DNA of 64,000 nt, from the NCBI RefSeq assembly GCF_002217755.1, contig NZ_BCFL01000039.1, positions 1 to 64,000 on the forward strand, in the 5' to 3' direction. Position numbers and translations under genes: made by a program. How positions within the stretch are numbered: the first letter of the stretch is position 1; each line of letters opens with the position of its first letter. Positions 18,932 to 28,128 of this stretch are shown here, piece by piece. Under the pieces are notes generated by a model, which had not been told where the DNA came from, searched no databases, and saw only the letters and a list, made by a program, of their open reading frames with translations. The DNA is from Streptomyces hyaluromycini (GTDB lineage Bacteria > Actinomycetota > Actinomycetes > Streptomycetales > Streptomycetaceae).

Positions 18932-19523
18932 CGGCCGCCTCCGCGAGTGCCGCGACGAGCAGCGCCGACGAGGTGGCGCCCGGGTCCTGGTGGCCGATGC
19001 TGCGCTCGCCGAGGTAGCTCGCCCTGCCCTTGCGGGCCTGCAGCGGGATCGTCGCCTCGGCGCCCTGCTCGGCGGCGGCCCGCGCCGCCCCGAAACCGTC
19101 GCCGAGCGCGTCGACGGCCGGCACCAGGGCGTCGATCATCGTCTTGTCCCCGGGCGCGGCCCCGCCGAGCGCCATGACCTTGTCCACCCCGGCCCGCAGC
19201 GCCTCGGCGAGCTGAGCCTCACTGACCTCGGCCGCGTCGCCCAGCGCCTTGCCGGTGCTGCGCAGCAACGTGCCGTACAGCGGCCCGGACGCGCCGCCGA
19301 CCGTGGAGATCAGCCGGCGTCCGGCGAGCGTCAGCACGGCACCCGGGGTGTCGGGGGCGTCCTTCTCCAGCGTGGCGACCACCGCCTTGAACCCGCGCTG
19401 GAGGTTGCTGCCGTGGTCGGCGTCCCCGATGGGGGAGTCGAGGGCGGTGAGCCGCTCCGCCTCGCGGTCGACGGAGGCGGCGGTCGCCGCCATCCAGCGG
19501 CGGAAGAAGTCGGCGCCGAGCAC
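18924..19523 (-). CDS. dhaL: DhaL, dihydroxyacetone kinase ADP-binding subunit
   Basis: A 199-residue helical-barrel protein that holds ADP/ATP and transfers phosphate to dihydroxyacetone. The metal/nucleotide motif SPIGDADHGSNLQRGF (about residues 29-45) gives three Asp/His ligands. The loop STVGGASGPLYGTLL and the later APGDKTMIDALVPA and GRASYLGERSIGHQDPGA complete the family signature. Length is normal. It is separated from dhaK by 51 bp. Confidence 0.93.
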   Translation of the reverse strand: MLGADFFRRWMAATAASVDREAERLTALDSPIGDADHGSNLQRGFKAVVATLEKDAPDTPGAVLTLAGRRLISTVGGASGPLYGTLLRSTGKALGDAAEVSEAQLAEALRAGVDKVMALGGAAPGDKTMIDALVPAVDALGDGFGAARAAAEQGAEATIPLQARKGRASYLGERSIGHQDPGATSSALLVAALAEAAGE

Positions 19524-19574
19524 TGGGTCTCCTTGCGTTGCGGTACGGACGCGGGTCGGTGCTGTCTCTCTCGC

Positions 19575-20567
19575 TCACATTCCCCAGCGCAGCGCCGGTG
19601 TCCTCACCGGCGCGTCCCACAGTCGCAGCAGCTCCTCGTCGACCTGGCAGAGCGTGACCGAGGCGCCGGCCATGTCCAGAGAGGTGACGTAGTTGCCGAC
19701 CAGTGTGCGGGCGACGGTGACACCCCGCTCGGCGAGCACCCGCTGGACCTCTGCGTTGAACCCGTACAGCTCCAGGAGCGGGGTCGCGCCCATGCCGTTG
19801 ACCAGGACGAGGACCGGGTTGCGCGGCGGCAGGTCCTCCAGGACGGCGTTGACCGCGAAGTCGGCGATCTCGCCGGAGGTCATCATGGCCCGCCGCTCCC
19901 GGCCCGGCTCGCCGTGGATGCCGATGCCCAACTCCAGCTCGCCGGGCGGCAGATCGAAGGTCGGGGTGCCCTTCGCCGGGGTGGTGACGGCGCTCAGCGC
20001 GAAACCGAAGCTGCGGGAGTTCTCGTTCACCTGGCGCCCGACGGCCTCCACCCGCTCCAGCGGCTGCCCCTCGGCGGCTGCCGCGCCCGCCACCTTCTCG
20101 ACGAACAGGGTGGCGCCGGTACCGCGCCGGCCCGCGGTGTACAGGCTGTCGGTGACGGCCACGTCGTCGTTGACGAGCACCTTCGCCACCTGGATGCCCT
20201 CGTCCTCGGCGAGTTCGGCGGCCATGTCGAAGTTGAGCACGTCGCCGGTGTAGTTCTTCACGATGAACAGCACCCCGGCCCCGCTGTCCACGGCCGCGGC
20301 GGCCCGGGCCATCTGGTCGGGCACCGGGGACGTGAACACCTCGCCCGGACAAGCGGCCGACAGCATCCCGGGGCCCACGAATCCGCCGTGCAGCGGCTCG
20401 TGCCCGGAGCCGCCTCCCGAGACCAGCGCGACCTGCCCGGCGACGGGGGCGTCCCGCCGGACGATCACCCGGTTCTCCACGTCCACGGCGAGGTCGGGAT
20501 GAGCCGCCGCCATACCCCGCAGCGCATCCGCCACGACGGTCTCCGGAACGTTGATCAGCATCTTCAT
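19575..20567 (-). CDS. dhaK: DhaK, dihydroxyacetone kinase substrate-binding subunit
   Basis: A 330-residue subunit that binds dihydroxyacetone as a hemiaminal with a histidine. Motifs present are VALVSGGGSGHEPLHGGFVG (about residues 42-61), VKNYTGDVLNF, and GIGIHGEPG, whose His is the covalent ligand. Dihydroxyacetone phosphate made here enters glycolysis. ATG 20567 is chosen over 20579 because the latter ATG lies inside the GGAGG ribosome site. With dhaL and dhaM it forms a PTS-dependent operon. Confidence 0.93.
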   Translation of the reverse strand: MKMLINVPETVVADALRGMAAAHPDLAVDVENRVIVRRDAPVAGQVALVSGGGSGHEPLHGGFVGPGMLSAACPGEVFTSPVPDQMARAAAAVDSGAGVLFIVKNYTGDVLNFDMAAELAEDEGIQVAKVLVNDDVAVTDSLYTAGRRGTGATLFVEKVAGAAAAEGQPLERVEAVGRQVNENSRSFGFALSAVTTPAKGTPTFDLPPGELELGIGIHGEPGRERRAMMTSGEIADFAVNAVLEDLPPRNPVLVLVNGMGATPLLELYGFNAEVQRVLAERGVTVARTLVGNYVTSLDMAGASVTLCQVDEELLRLWDAPVRTPALRWGM

Positions 20568-20581
20568 GTGATCCTCCAAAT

Positions 20582-20626
20582 TACGTTACCAGACTAGTCT
20601 CTGACCTGCTCCTTCGCAGGTCAGAG
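20582..20626. promoter_or_regulatory. dhaK promoter palindrome and adjacent hairpin
   Basis: AGACTAGTCT (20591-20600) is a perfect 10-bp palindrome directly upstream of a leftward TAACGT element (20583-20588) and the dhaK ribosome site, so it could be an operator. Next to it CTCTGACCTGC (20599-20609) and GCAGGTCAGAG (20616-20626) form a perfect 11-bp stem with a TCCTTC loop. This may be a terminator for leftward transcription arriving from 21.5 kb. Confidence 0.5.
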
Positions 20627-20817
20627 TAGGTTTCGCGGGTTCTTGGTCCTGGCGCCCCGTGGCGGTCCGGAGCGGGTTGCAGCGAGGCTGATGCTGACTC
20701 AATGCCGACTTTGGTGACTGTTCGTCAGGTGCAGGTGGGGGCCGTGACCGCGAGCGGCGCAGTTCTCCTGAGCGCAGTATCGACCTTGCGCGCGCGATGG
20801 TCACCTGCGCGGGCTCG

Positions 20818-21383
20818 TCAGGCGCACTTGAGAGGCTCAGGCTGCTTCCTCGTTGCCTGTGATGCCGGGGACCGGTGCAGGCCGAACGGTTCAGCGAGGA
20901 CTACCACGGCACGTACGCAAACCCGCCCGGCCCTGGGCGGTGCCGTTGCACTGGCACGGGGCCATCGGCGGGATGGAGGTCGCTCGGGTGCCGGCCCACA
21001 TCTGTAAAATCCACGAGATTTCCAACGCCGCGCTGTATTGGCCGCCGGTGCGGTCGTAGACGACGAGACAGGGGTGGACGTCGGCATCGTGCACGCGGCC
21101 CAGGGCCACCGCCGCGGAAACGGGCACGGCGGCCAGAACGTGCAGTCGCCGCAGGAAACGTGCCACATCTCCGCCACGGCGTTGGTGATCTGCAAAAGAT
21201 ACAGGTCACCGGTTTCGGTGGCGGGACAGAGGGCCGCGGCGGTGTCCGTGCAGGCGGCGAGCGCCGCCGGGACGGCGAGGGGCACATGAGCGTCGCCGTC
21301 TGAGGTTCCCCAGCCGACCCGGACGGCGCCGCGCTCGTCGATGAGGATGCGGGAGTCATCGTCTCCCAGGCCCCGCAGCCCAT
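20818..21383 (-). pseudogene. Possible decayed gene, leftward
   Basis: No single frame is convincing, but two overlapping leftward frames carry protein-like stretches. One gives DDDSRILIDERGAVRVGWG and LYLLQITNAVAEMWHVSCGD (about 21.15-21.36 kb). In another frame LVVYDRTGGQYSAALEISW follows (about 21.0-21.1 kb). This suggests one gene broken by a frameshift near 21140. The family was not recognised. The first part might be the continuation of the short gene at 21384. Base composition is lower in GC than the neighbours. Confidence 0.3.
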
Positions 21384-21506
21384 TCACGCAGCCGGATGCG
21401 GTTGGCCGTCCGACGCACGTCCTGACTCTTCGGGGATGTCGGCGCGGTCCACCTCCGCAATCAGGAACTCCCCGTTGTCCAGCGGGATTCGCACCAACTG
21501 CGCCAT
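21384..21506 (-). pseudogene. Truncated CU044_2847-like N-terminus
   Basis: A 40-codon frame starting MAQLVRIPLDNGEFLIAEVD. This is the usual beginning of the CU044_2847-type small actinomycete proteins (about 100-130 residues), which are often found beside trypsin-like peptidase (trypco) genes. It stops after GQPHPAA, well short of family length, and the expected C-terminal part is not found downstream in frame. It could also be a genuine short protein. Confidence 0.45.
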
Positions 21507-21802
21507 CGATGTCCCCCGTCCTGCCGCGCTGCCACAGACCTCCGTCGTCATACGACGTGCCGTTGCCGGACACCGATCGGTCAGCCGTTTCCAGTGAGCC
21601 GACAGCACGACCGACGGCGCGACGAGCATCCCGTGCCCGCTGAAGGCGGTAGGCCCACGCGTGGTGCCGTTCGGCCCCCGGACCGGGGCCGGTCGCCCGC
21701 TGCCGGACCACGTTTCGCTCCTCCACCGTGGACACCAAAGCTCACCCCCAGCACCGGCCGGACGTACAAGGCGGGCTGGGCCCTACGCATGGGACGGACG
21801 CC
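21507..21802. other. Intergenic region before the DASS transporter
   Basis: A stretch of 296 bp with no supported gene. A GGACGG weak ribosome site lies just before the transporter ATG. No operator-like repeat was seen. Confidence 0.4.
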
Positions 21803-23287
21803 ATGACCCCTTTCCGCGACACCGAAGGATCACCTGCCGGAGCGGCACCGGGCGGCACGGCGGCTCCGCCTCGTGCGCCCGCGCTGTGGTCAGCGGCCAA
21901 ATGGATCGTGCCGATCGTGGTCGGGCTGACCGTCTATCTGCTGCCACAGCCGGACGGGATCAAGTCCGGGGGATGGGCCGTGCTGGCCATATTCACCGGC
22001 ACGGTGCTCGGCCTGATTCTGCAGCCGCTACCGCTCGGAGCGGTAGCCCTGGTCGGTCTGACCATGACGATGATCACCGGGACGCTCGAACCGGACGTCG
22101 CATTGGGCGGCTTCGCCGAGCCGACGATCTGGCTGATCGTGGCTGCCTTCTTCATCTCCCTCGGCATCACCAAGACCGGTCTCGGCCGCCGCATCGCCCT
22201 GATGTTCGTACGCGCCCTCGGCCGCAGCAGCCTGGGCCTCGCGTACGGCATCACCCTCACCGACCTGGTGCTGGCCCCCGCCACGCCCAGCAACACCGCC
22301 CGCTCAGGCGGTGTCATCCACCCCGTGATCCGCTCGCTGAGCACCAACGCCGGCTCGCACCCGGGCGATGAGAGCCGCCGTAAGCTGGGCGCCTACCTGA
22401 GCGTGACCGCGATGCAGATCAACGCCGTCACCAGCGCCATGTTCCTGACCTCCATGGCCGCCAACCCGCTGGTGCAGAAGCTCGCCGCCGACCATGGCAT
22501 CCATCTCACCTGGACCAACTGGGCACTTGCGGCCCTGGTGCCCGGCCTGGTCGCCCTGCTGGTGCTGCCGGCCCTGCTGTACCGCGTCTTCCCGCCCGCC
22601 GAGCGCGCGACGCCCGAGGCACCGCGCCAGGCCCGCGAGCAGCTCGCCGCACTCGGACCGATGTCCCGTCAGGAGTGGACGATGGCAGGGGTGTTCGTGC
22701 TCCTGCTCCTGCTCTGGTCGGTCGGCGGCCAGGTCTGGGACCTCTCGGCCACTGTTTCCGCCTTCACCGGTGTGGCCCTGCTCCTCGTGACCGGGGTGCT
22801 GACCTGGGAGGACCTGGCGGCGGAGAAGGCGGCCTGGACCACCCTGGTGTGGTTCTCCGTCCTGGTGATGATGGCGGGTCAGCTGCAGGAACTCGGAGTG
22901 ATCGACTGGTTCAGCCGCACCATCACCGACGCCACGTCGGGCGTGGGCTGGGAGTGGGCGTTCGTGGTCCTGACGCTGGTCTACTTCTTCTCCCACTACC
23001 TGTTCGCCTCCAACACCGCGCACGTGGCGGCGATGTACGCCGCCTTCCTCACCGCCGCCACCGCCACGGGCGCACCACCGGTCATGGCGGCCCTGGTCCT
23101 CGGTTTCGTCAGCTCCCTCTACGGCGGCCTCACCCACTACGCCTCCGGCCCGGCTCCCGTCCTCTTCGGCGGCGGCTACGTCACCCTCGGCGAGTGGTGG
23201 CGCACGGGTCTGATCGCCGCCGGCGCCGACATCGTGATCTGGATGGGTGTGGGCGGGGCGTGGCTGAAGCTGCTCGGCCGTTGGTGA
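21803..23287 (+). CDS. DASS family anion transporter (dicarboxylate/2-oxoglutarate type)
   Basis: A 494-residue membrane transporter with about 12 hydrophobic segments. The hallmark DASS loops are present: the SNT-like motif as ATPSNTARSGGVIHPVIRSL (about residues 165-184) and a second, SNTAHVAAMYAAF, near residue 410. Together they form the carboxylate/Na+ site. This subgroup imports dicarboxylates such as malate, succinate or 2-oxoglutarate. The C-terminal ALVLGFVSSLYGGLTHYASGPA motif is typical of SodiT1-like members. Single gene, ended by a very strong terminator. The substrate is inferred from family only. Confidence 0.85.
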   Translation: MTPFRDTEGSPAGAAPGGTAAPPRAPALWSAAKWIVPIVVGLTVYLLPQPDGIKSGGWAVLAIFTGTVLGLILQPLPLGAVALVGLTMTMITGTLEPDVALGGFAEPTIWLIVAAFFISLGITKTGLGRRIALMFVRALGRSSLGLAYGITLTDLVLAPATPSNTARSGGVIHPVIRSLSTNAGSHPGDESRRKLGAYLSVTAMQINAVTSAMFLTSMAANPLVQKLAADHGIHLTWTNWALAALVPGLVALLVLPALLYRVFPPAERATPEAPRQAREQLAALGPMSRQEWTMAGVFVLLLLLWSVGGQVWDLSATVSAFTGVALLLVTGVLTWEDLAAEKAAWTTLVWFSVLVMMAGQLQELGVIDWFSRTITDATSGVGWEWAFVVLTLVYFFSHYLFASNTAHVAAMYAAFLTAATATGAPPVMAALVLGFVSSLYGGLTHYASGPAPVLFGGGYVTLGEWWRTGLIAAGADIVIWMGVGGAWLKLLGRW

Positions 23288-23300
23288 GCCTCGCACCTGC

Positions 23301-23338
23301 GGGTGTGGGCCCCGGGTCTCGTGCCGGGGCCCACACCC
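23301..23338. terminator. 15-bp perfect-stem terminator
   Basis: GGGTGTGGGCCCCGG and CCGGGGCCCACACCC pair perfectly around an 8-base loop, 13 bp after the transporter stop. It separates the convergent transporter and DUF475 genes and can act in both directions. Confidence 0.9.
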
Positions 23339-23364
23339 GCATCACGGCTTCGTCGGATCCAGGG

Positions 23365-24507
23365 CTACGGGACCGAGACCCTGGCCGCTGTCTCCGTATC
23401 CGGTTCGGCCGCCGCGAGGGCCCGATTGTGGCGGACGGAGGACCAGAACGACCAGCCGATCAGGACGACGCCGACGAGGCCGGTGATGACCTCGTTGATC
23501 TCGTACTGGATGGTGACCATGAGGATGACGGCCAGGGCGCCGATCGCGTAGTGGGCGCCGTGCTCCAGGTAGACGTAGTCGTCCAGGGTGCCCTGGCGGA
23601 CCAGGTACACGGTGAGCGAGCGGACGTATACCGCGCCGATGCCGAGGCCGAGGGCCATGAGGACGATGTCGTTGGTGATGGCGAAGGCGCCGATCACGCC
23701 GTCGAAGGAGAAGGACGCGTCCAGCACTTCCAGGTACAGGAACATGAAGAACGCGGCACGGCCGGCCAGGACGACCGCCGATCGCGGCCGGCCGGTCCGG
23801 GCGGCCGCTTCCTCCGCCTCTTGTTCCCGTTCCTCCTCATCATCCAACCGGTCCTCGAAGAAGCCGGAAAGACCGCCGACGATCAGGTACGTGATCAGAC
23901 CGGCGATGCCCGCGACCAGGACCGTCTGCCCCTTGTCGACGTGCACGCCGCCCTCCTGGTGGGCGTGGGCGGCGAAGGTGAAGGACGTGACCAGCAGAAC
24001 GACCAGGGCGATGCAGACCGACAGCATGTCGACCCTGCCGAGGCGGGCCAGCGGCTGTTCGATCCGGCGCAGCCACTGGATGTCCCGGTCCTCGAAGATG
24101 AAGTCGAGGAAGATCATCAGGAGGAACATGCCACCGAAGGCCGCGATCGCCGGGTGGGCGTCGGTCACCAGCTGCTGGTAGCGGTCCTTGTCGGTCAGGG
24201 CCAGATGGACCGCGTCGTACGGATTCAGCCGTGCGGTGATCGCGACGATGACGACAGGGAAGGCCAGTCGCATCCCGAACACCGCGATGAGCACGCCCAC
24301 CGTGAGGAAGATCCTCTGCCAGAACGCGTTCATCTTCTTCAGTACCCCGGCGTTCACGACAGCGTTGTCGAAGGACAGCGATATCTCCAGGACGGCGAGG
24401 ATCGCCACGACGCCGAGGGCGGTCCAGCCGCCGTAGAGCACTCCCAGAACCAGGCCGAGCGCCGTGCACACGAACGCCCCTCGAAAGGTCTTCACCAGCA
24501 CGGCCAT
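23365..24507 (-). CDS. DUF475 (TerC-like) integral membrane protein
   Basis: A 380-residue membrane protein with about nine helices. The duplicated SLSFDNAVVNAGVL (about residue 43) and ASFSFDGVIGAFAITNDIVLMALGLGIGA (about residue 270) motifs, with buried Asp-Asn pairs, are those of the TerC/DUF475 superfamily. This group is linked to tellurite resistance gene clusters and metal (Mn) export. A Glu-rich cytoplasmic loop (EEEREQEAEEA) lies near residue 225. No TerD-type gene is nearby, so a stress or metal role is inferred from family only. Confidence 0.85.
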   Translation of the reverse strand: MAVLVKTFRGAFVCTALGLVLGVLYGGWTALGVVAILAVLEISLSFDNAVVNAGVLKKMNAFWQRIFLTVGVLIAVFGMRLAFPVVIVAITARLNPYDAVHLALTDKDRYQQLVTDAHPAIAAFGGMFLLMIFLDFIFEDRDIQWLRRIEQPLARLGRVDMLSVCIALVVLLVTSFTFAAHAHQEGGVHVDKGQTVLVAGIAGLITYLIVGGLSGFFEDRLDDEEEREQEAEEAAARTGRPRSAVVLAGRAAFFMFLYLEVLDASFSFDGVIGAFAITNDIVLMALGLGIGAVYVRSLTVYLVRQGTLDDYVYLEHGAHYAIGALAVILMVTIQYEINEVITGLVGVVLIGWSFWSSVRHNRALAAAEPDTETAARVSVP

Positions 24508-24607
24508 CCACTCCTGTCGTCATGCGGTCGCCAACGGACAGTACACACAAGGACATACGGCAGGCCCGGCCCGCGCCGCACTGCGCGGGCCGGGCCAGGT
24601 ACCACCC

Positions 24608-26197
24608 TCAGCCCATGGTGGTCCTGAGGACGCCGAAGGCCGTCTTCGGGTCGGCCAACGCGTGGTGGATGCCGGGGATCTGCCTGTCGAGGCCGAGCAG
24701 CCCGTGTACGGCGTGCATCGCGCCGCGCACGGAGTACTCGACGGTGAAGACCACGTCCTCGGGAATCTCCGTGAACTGACCGAGGAAGGCGAAGTTGGCC
24801 GCGCCGCGCGGCAGGACCGGTGGCCGGTCGTGCACCGTGCGGGGGGCGAACTGACTCGTGATGTAGGGCATCATCACCGGAACCACGGTCGTGGTCATCG
24901 CGACCTGGTCCTCGATGTCCGACATGTTCAGGTGGCCGAGGAGCTCGGTGAGGATCTCCCTGCCGGTGGCCCCGGCCATCGGCTTGTCCACGAAGTCGCC
25001 GACGTTGTCGACGAACAGGCCGTAGCCCCACAGGGTGTAGACGTCCTCGGGCTGCCCCTCGAAGTGCGGTGCGTGCGGCACCACGATCGACATCAGCCAG
25101 TTGGAGTCCTTGAACGTCATCAGCGCGCCCGTCCCGGGCAGGTTGCCGGACAGCTCCTCGATGCGGTGCAGGAGCAGCGGGCTGCGCATGGTGAGGGTGA
25201 AGGACTCCCACTTCGCCTCGTCCACACTGCCGTTGAACGCGGACGGGCGCCCGAAGTCCTCGGCCTTGGCGGCGATCGTCTCCCACAGCCGCCAGCCACC
25301 GTCGCGCTTGTCGCGGATCAGCTCGGGCACGATGTCGTCGCCGCCGTAGGCCGCGTCGGCGGTCATCGAGCCCAGCGTGAGGAACGCGTAGTCCGTGTCC
25401 CCGACCTCGTAGGTGTCAGGCTGCCCGGCGCGCTCGACGTGCAGGCGCACGACGCGCCGGGCGCCCCGCTCGTCGGTGGTGAAGTCGACGTCGGTGACCC
25501 GCACGCCGTGCTCGAAGCGCACACCGTGGCCCTCCAGCCAGGCCCGCAGCGGACGGATGATCGAGTCGTACTGGTTGAGGCGGGTCCGGCGCACCCCGGA
25601 CAGGGTGTGCATACGCGGGAACTCCTGCATGAAACGCAGGAAGTAGCGCTTGAGCTCGATGGCGCTGTGCCAGTTCTGGAAGGCGAAGGTGGTGCGCCAC
25701 ATGGCCCAGAAGTTGGTCTCGAAGAAGTGCGGGGAGAAGAAGTCCTCGATCCGCCGGGCTCCGATCACCGCCTCCGGCAGCATCAGCAGCCGGACCAGCT
25801 CCAGCCGGTCCCGGGCGTCGAGGCCGTAGTCCGAGGCGTCCAGGACGGTGGCGCCCTTGCCGATGAGGCGGGCCTTGGCATCGGTGGGCCACTTGGCGTT
25901 GAACGCCCGGATCTCGTCAAGCACCGTCACCGACGGGTCGGCCGGCGTGGGGATCGTCCCAAGGAGGTTCCACAGGCAGGTGTAGGCCTCCTCCTCCAGC
26001 ATGCGTCCGCCCCGGGTGACGTATCCGGTGGGCGCGCCGCGACCGTCCATGGATCCGCCGGCCACCGGGAGCTCCTCCAGGACGAGGATGTTCTCGCCCG
26101 CGAAACCGCCGTCCCGGACGAGGAACGCGGCGGCCGCCAGTGATGCGATGCCCCCGCCGACGAGGTATGCGCGGGACTGCAGTGGAGCGTCTGACAT
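24608..26197 (-). CDS. ohyA: Oleate hydratase
   Basis: A 529-residue FAD enzyme that adds water across the cis-9 double bond of oleate to give 10-hydroxystearate. The N-terminal FAD motif AYLVGGGIASLAAAAFLVRD is followed by VLEELPVAGGSMDG with the catalytic Glu of this family nearby (EELPVAGGS). Further family stretches are FWAMWRTTFAFQNWHSA, PRMHTLSGVRRTRLNQYDSI region, FLTLGSMTADA and FTVEYSVRGAM. Membrane association is known for the family. ACGGAGGGACG precedes ATG 26197. It detoxifies unsaturated fatty acids; it stands alone here. Confidence 0.9.
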   Translation of the reverse strand: MSDAPLQSRAYLVGGGIASLAAAAFLVRDGGFAGENILVLEELPVAGGSMDGRGAPTGYVTRGGRMLEEEAYTCLWNLLGTIPTPADPSVTVLDEIRAFNAKWPTDAKARLIGKGATVLDASDYGLDARDRLELVRLLMLPEAVIGARRIEDFFSPHFFETNFWAMWRTTFAFQNWHSAIELKRYFLRFMQEFPRMHTLSGVRRTRLNQYDSIIRPLRAWLEGHGVRFEHGVRVTDVDFTTDERGARRVVRLHVERAGQPDTYEVGDTDYAFLTLGSMTADAAYGGDDIVPELIRDKRDGGWRLWETIAAKAEDFGRPSAFNGSVDEAKWESFTLTMRSPLLLHRIEELSGNLPGTGALMTFKDSNWLMSIVVPHAPHFEGQPEDVYTLWGYGLFVDNVGDFVDKPMAGATGREILTELLGHLNMSDIEDQVAMTTTVVPVMMPYITSQFAPRTVHDRPPVLPRGAANFAFLGQFTEIPEDVVFTVEYSVRGAMHAVHGLLGLDRQIPGIHHALADPKTAFGVLRTTMG

Positions 26198-26528
26198 GAC
26201 GTCCCTCCGTTCTGCCGCCCGGACACGCCGGGCGGCCGGTTGTGATCGATTCCAGTCAACCCGGGGGCCGGTCGCGCAGGCAGGGGCCGGATGTCCCCGT
26301 CCCGGCGCCGATGGACCCACTCGGGAAACCGGTGTCGTCGAGGCCGTGTGCGGAGCGGACGAACCCTCGTGTGTCCGGCGGTGCCGGCAGGAGGCCTCCG
26401 GCCGGGCCGGGGGCTGGCTGACCGTCGGCTCCGGAGCCCGCTAGCATCAGTGCGCCGGGGGGCAGGTGGGCGTCGCTGACCAGGACGCCGGGGTGGAGTT
26501 TCACGAGGTGAAAAGGGGTGGGGCGGCC
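26198..26528. other. Intergenic region before the stressosome operon
   Basis: A stretch of 331 bp with no supported gene and no 14-bp dormancy box that I can see. It must contain the promoter of the rsbR-like operon; GTGAAAAGGGGTGGGG near its end is the ribosome site. Confidence 0.4.
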
Positions 26529-27749
26529 ATGACTACGCCATCAGTGGACGAGCAGGATCCGCGGGCCGGACTGCGGGACCTGGTAACGATGCTGGACGCG
26601 CTCACCGACCATGCTGTCATCAAGCTGGGGCCGGACGGCGAGGTGGTTCGCTGGAGCCGTAGCGCCCAGGCGATGACCGGCTACACCGAGGACGAGGTCG
26701 TGGGACGTCCGCCGGCGCTGCTGCGCACCCAGGAGGATTGTGACGCGGGACTGCCGGAGCAGGAACTGGAGACGGTCCGGCGGGACGGTCCGCGGTCGTT
26801 CCAGGGCTGGTTGGTCCGCAACAACGGTGAGCGGTTCCTGGCGCACATCAGCCTGACGCCGGTGGCCGGCGGGGACGGGGCGGTGACCGGCTTCGTGGAG
26901 GTCCTGCGGGATGTCACCGAGACCGCCCGGGCGGAGTCGCTGTTCCACGGTCTGCTGGAGTCCGCCCCGGACGCCATGGTCATCGTGGGTACCGACGGAC
27001 GCATCGCGCTGGTCAACCGGCAGGCCGAAGTGCTGTTCGGCTTCGACCGGGCCGAGCTGGTCGGCCGGGAGATCGAGATGCTGGTGCCGCCGCGGTTCCG
27101 GGACCGCCACGTCGGCCACCGCAACGGTTTCCTCTCCAACCCCAAGGTGCGGCCGATGGGCGCCGGCCTGGAGCTGTCGGGGCTGCGCCGCGACGGCACC
27201 GAGTTCCCCATCGAGATCAGCCTGAGCCCTCTGCAGACCGCCGAGGGCGTGCTGGTGGCGGCCGCGATCCGCGATGTCACCGAACGCCGGGAGACCGAGC
27301 AGCGGCTGCAACGGCAGCGCGACGAGATCCTGGAGCTGTCCACGCCGGTGATCCAGGTGTGGGACAAGGTGCTGGTGATGCCGATCATCGGGACGCTGGA
27401 CACGCTGCGGGCCACCCGGCTGACCGAGGGGCTGCTGGAGAAGATCGCGCAGTCCCAGGCGGAGGTGGCCATCCTGGACATCAGCGGGGTGCCCACCATC
27501 GACACCCAGGTCGCCCAGCATCTGCTGAAGACGGTGCAGGCGGCCGCGCTGATGGGGACGGTCAGCATCATGAGCGGGGTGCGTCCGGAGACCGCGCAGT
27601 CCATGGTGCATCTGGGCATCGACATGGGACGCCTGCGCTCCCGCAGCACCCTGCAGGACGCGTTGCAACTGGCCCTGGCCGTGCTCGCCGAGCGTGCCGG
27701 GACGGCGGAGGCCGCCGCCCGCGCCCTGACGTCCGGAGAGCCGCGATGA
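26529..27749 (+). CDS. rsbR: RsbR-like PAS-PAS-STAS stressosome sensor
   Basis: A 406-residue protein. Two PAS domains (about residues 15-130, with IKLGPDGEVVRWSRSAQAMT, and 140-255, with GRIALVNRQAEVLFGF) are followed by an RsbR-type STAS domain (about 275-385). The STAS domain has PIIGTLDTLRATRLTEGLL, ILDISGVPTIDTQVAQHLL and GVRPETAQSMVHLGIDMG, the stretches where RsbR is phosphorylated by RsbT. In Bacillus the N-terminus is a globin fold; here PAS sensors replace it. First gene of a five-gene operon; its stop overlaps the next ATG (ATGA). Signal sensed is unknown, possibly redox or light. Confidence 0.88.
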   Translation: MTTPSVDEQDPRAGLRDLVTMLDALTDHAVIKLGPDGEVVRWSRSAQAMTGYTEDEVVGRPPALLRTQEDCDAGLPEQELETVRRDGPRSFQGWLVRNNGERFLAHISLTPVAGGDGAVTGFVEVLRDVTETARAESLFHGLLESAPDAMVIVGTDGRIALVNRQAEVLFGFDRAELVGREIEMLVPPRFRDRHVGHRNGFLSNPKVRPMGAGLELSGLRRDGTEFPIEISLSPLQTAEGVLVAAAIRDVTERRETEQRLQRQRDEILELSTPVIQVWDKVLVMPIIGTLDTLRATRLTEGLLEKIAQSQAEVAILDISGVPTIDTQVAQHLLKTVQAAALMGTVSIMSGVRPETAQSMVHLGIDMGRLRSRSTLQDALQLALAVLAERAGTAEAAARALTSGEPR

Positions 27750-28126
27750 CCGACGACGTGGTACCTGTCATGCAGATCGGTGACACGTTGCTGGTGGCGT
27801 TGCAGGGCGACCTGGACGACACCACCGTGATCCGGATCGAGGAGCAGCTCACCCGGGAGGTCTCCCAGACCTCCGCCACCGGCATGCTCATCGACGTCAG
27901 CCGGCTGAGCGTCGTCGACTCCTTCATCGCCCGGGTGCTGGCCCGCATCGTGGCCATGGTTCGGCTGCTGGGCGCCCAGGCGGCCGTGGTCGGCATCCAG
28001 CCGGCCGTGGCCATCACCCTGGTCGAACTCGGTGTCCCCATGGGGCACTTGGACACTGCGCTCAACGCCGAGCAGGGCTTGGCACTGCTTCGTCGGCTGC
28101 GCCGCGGCGACACCGGTACGGACTGA
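27746..28126 (+). CDS. rsbS: RsbS-like STAS antagonist
   Basis: A 126-residue single STAS domain. The phosphorylatable serine lies in LSVVDSFIARVL at position 59, the same number and context as Ser59 of Bacillus RsbS (IDSFIAK). Unphosphorylated RsbS traps RsbT in the stressosome core. Overlaps rsbR by 4 nt and ends 2 bp before the rsbT-like gene, as in classic rsbRST order. Confidence 0.9.
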   Translation: MTDDVVPVMQIGDTLLVALQGDLDDTTVIRIEEQLTREVSQTSATGMLIDVSRLSVVDSFIARVLARIVAMVRLLGAQAAVVGIQPAVAITLVELGVPMGHLDTALNAEQGLALLRRLRRGDTGTD

Positions 28127-28128
28127 CC

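Noticed and set aside
20599-20626. Possible tRNA 3' end or integrase attachment site
   Set aside because: The perfect hairpin resembles neither a T-arm with GTTCGANTC nor a repeated att sequence, and no integrase or second copy was found.
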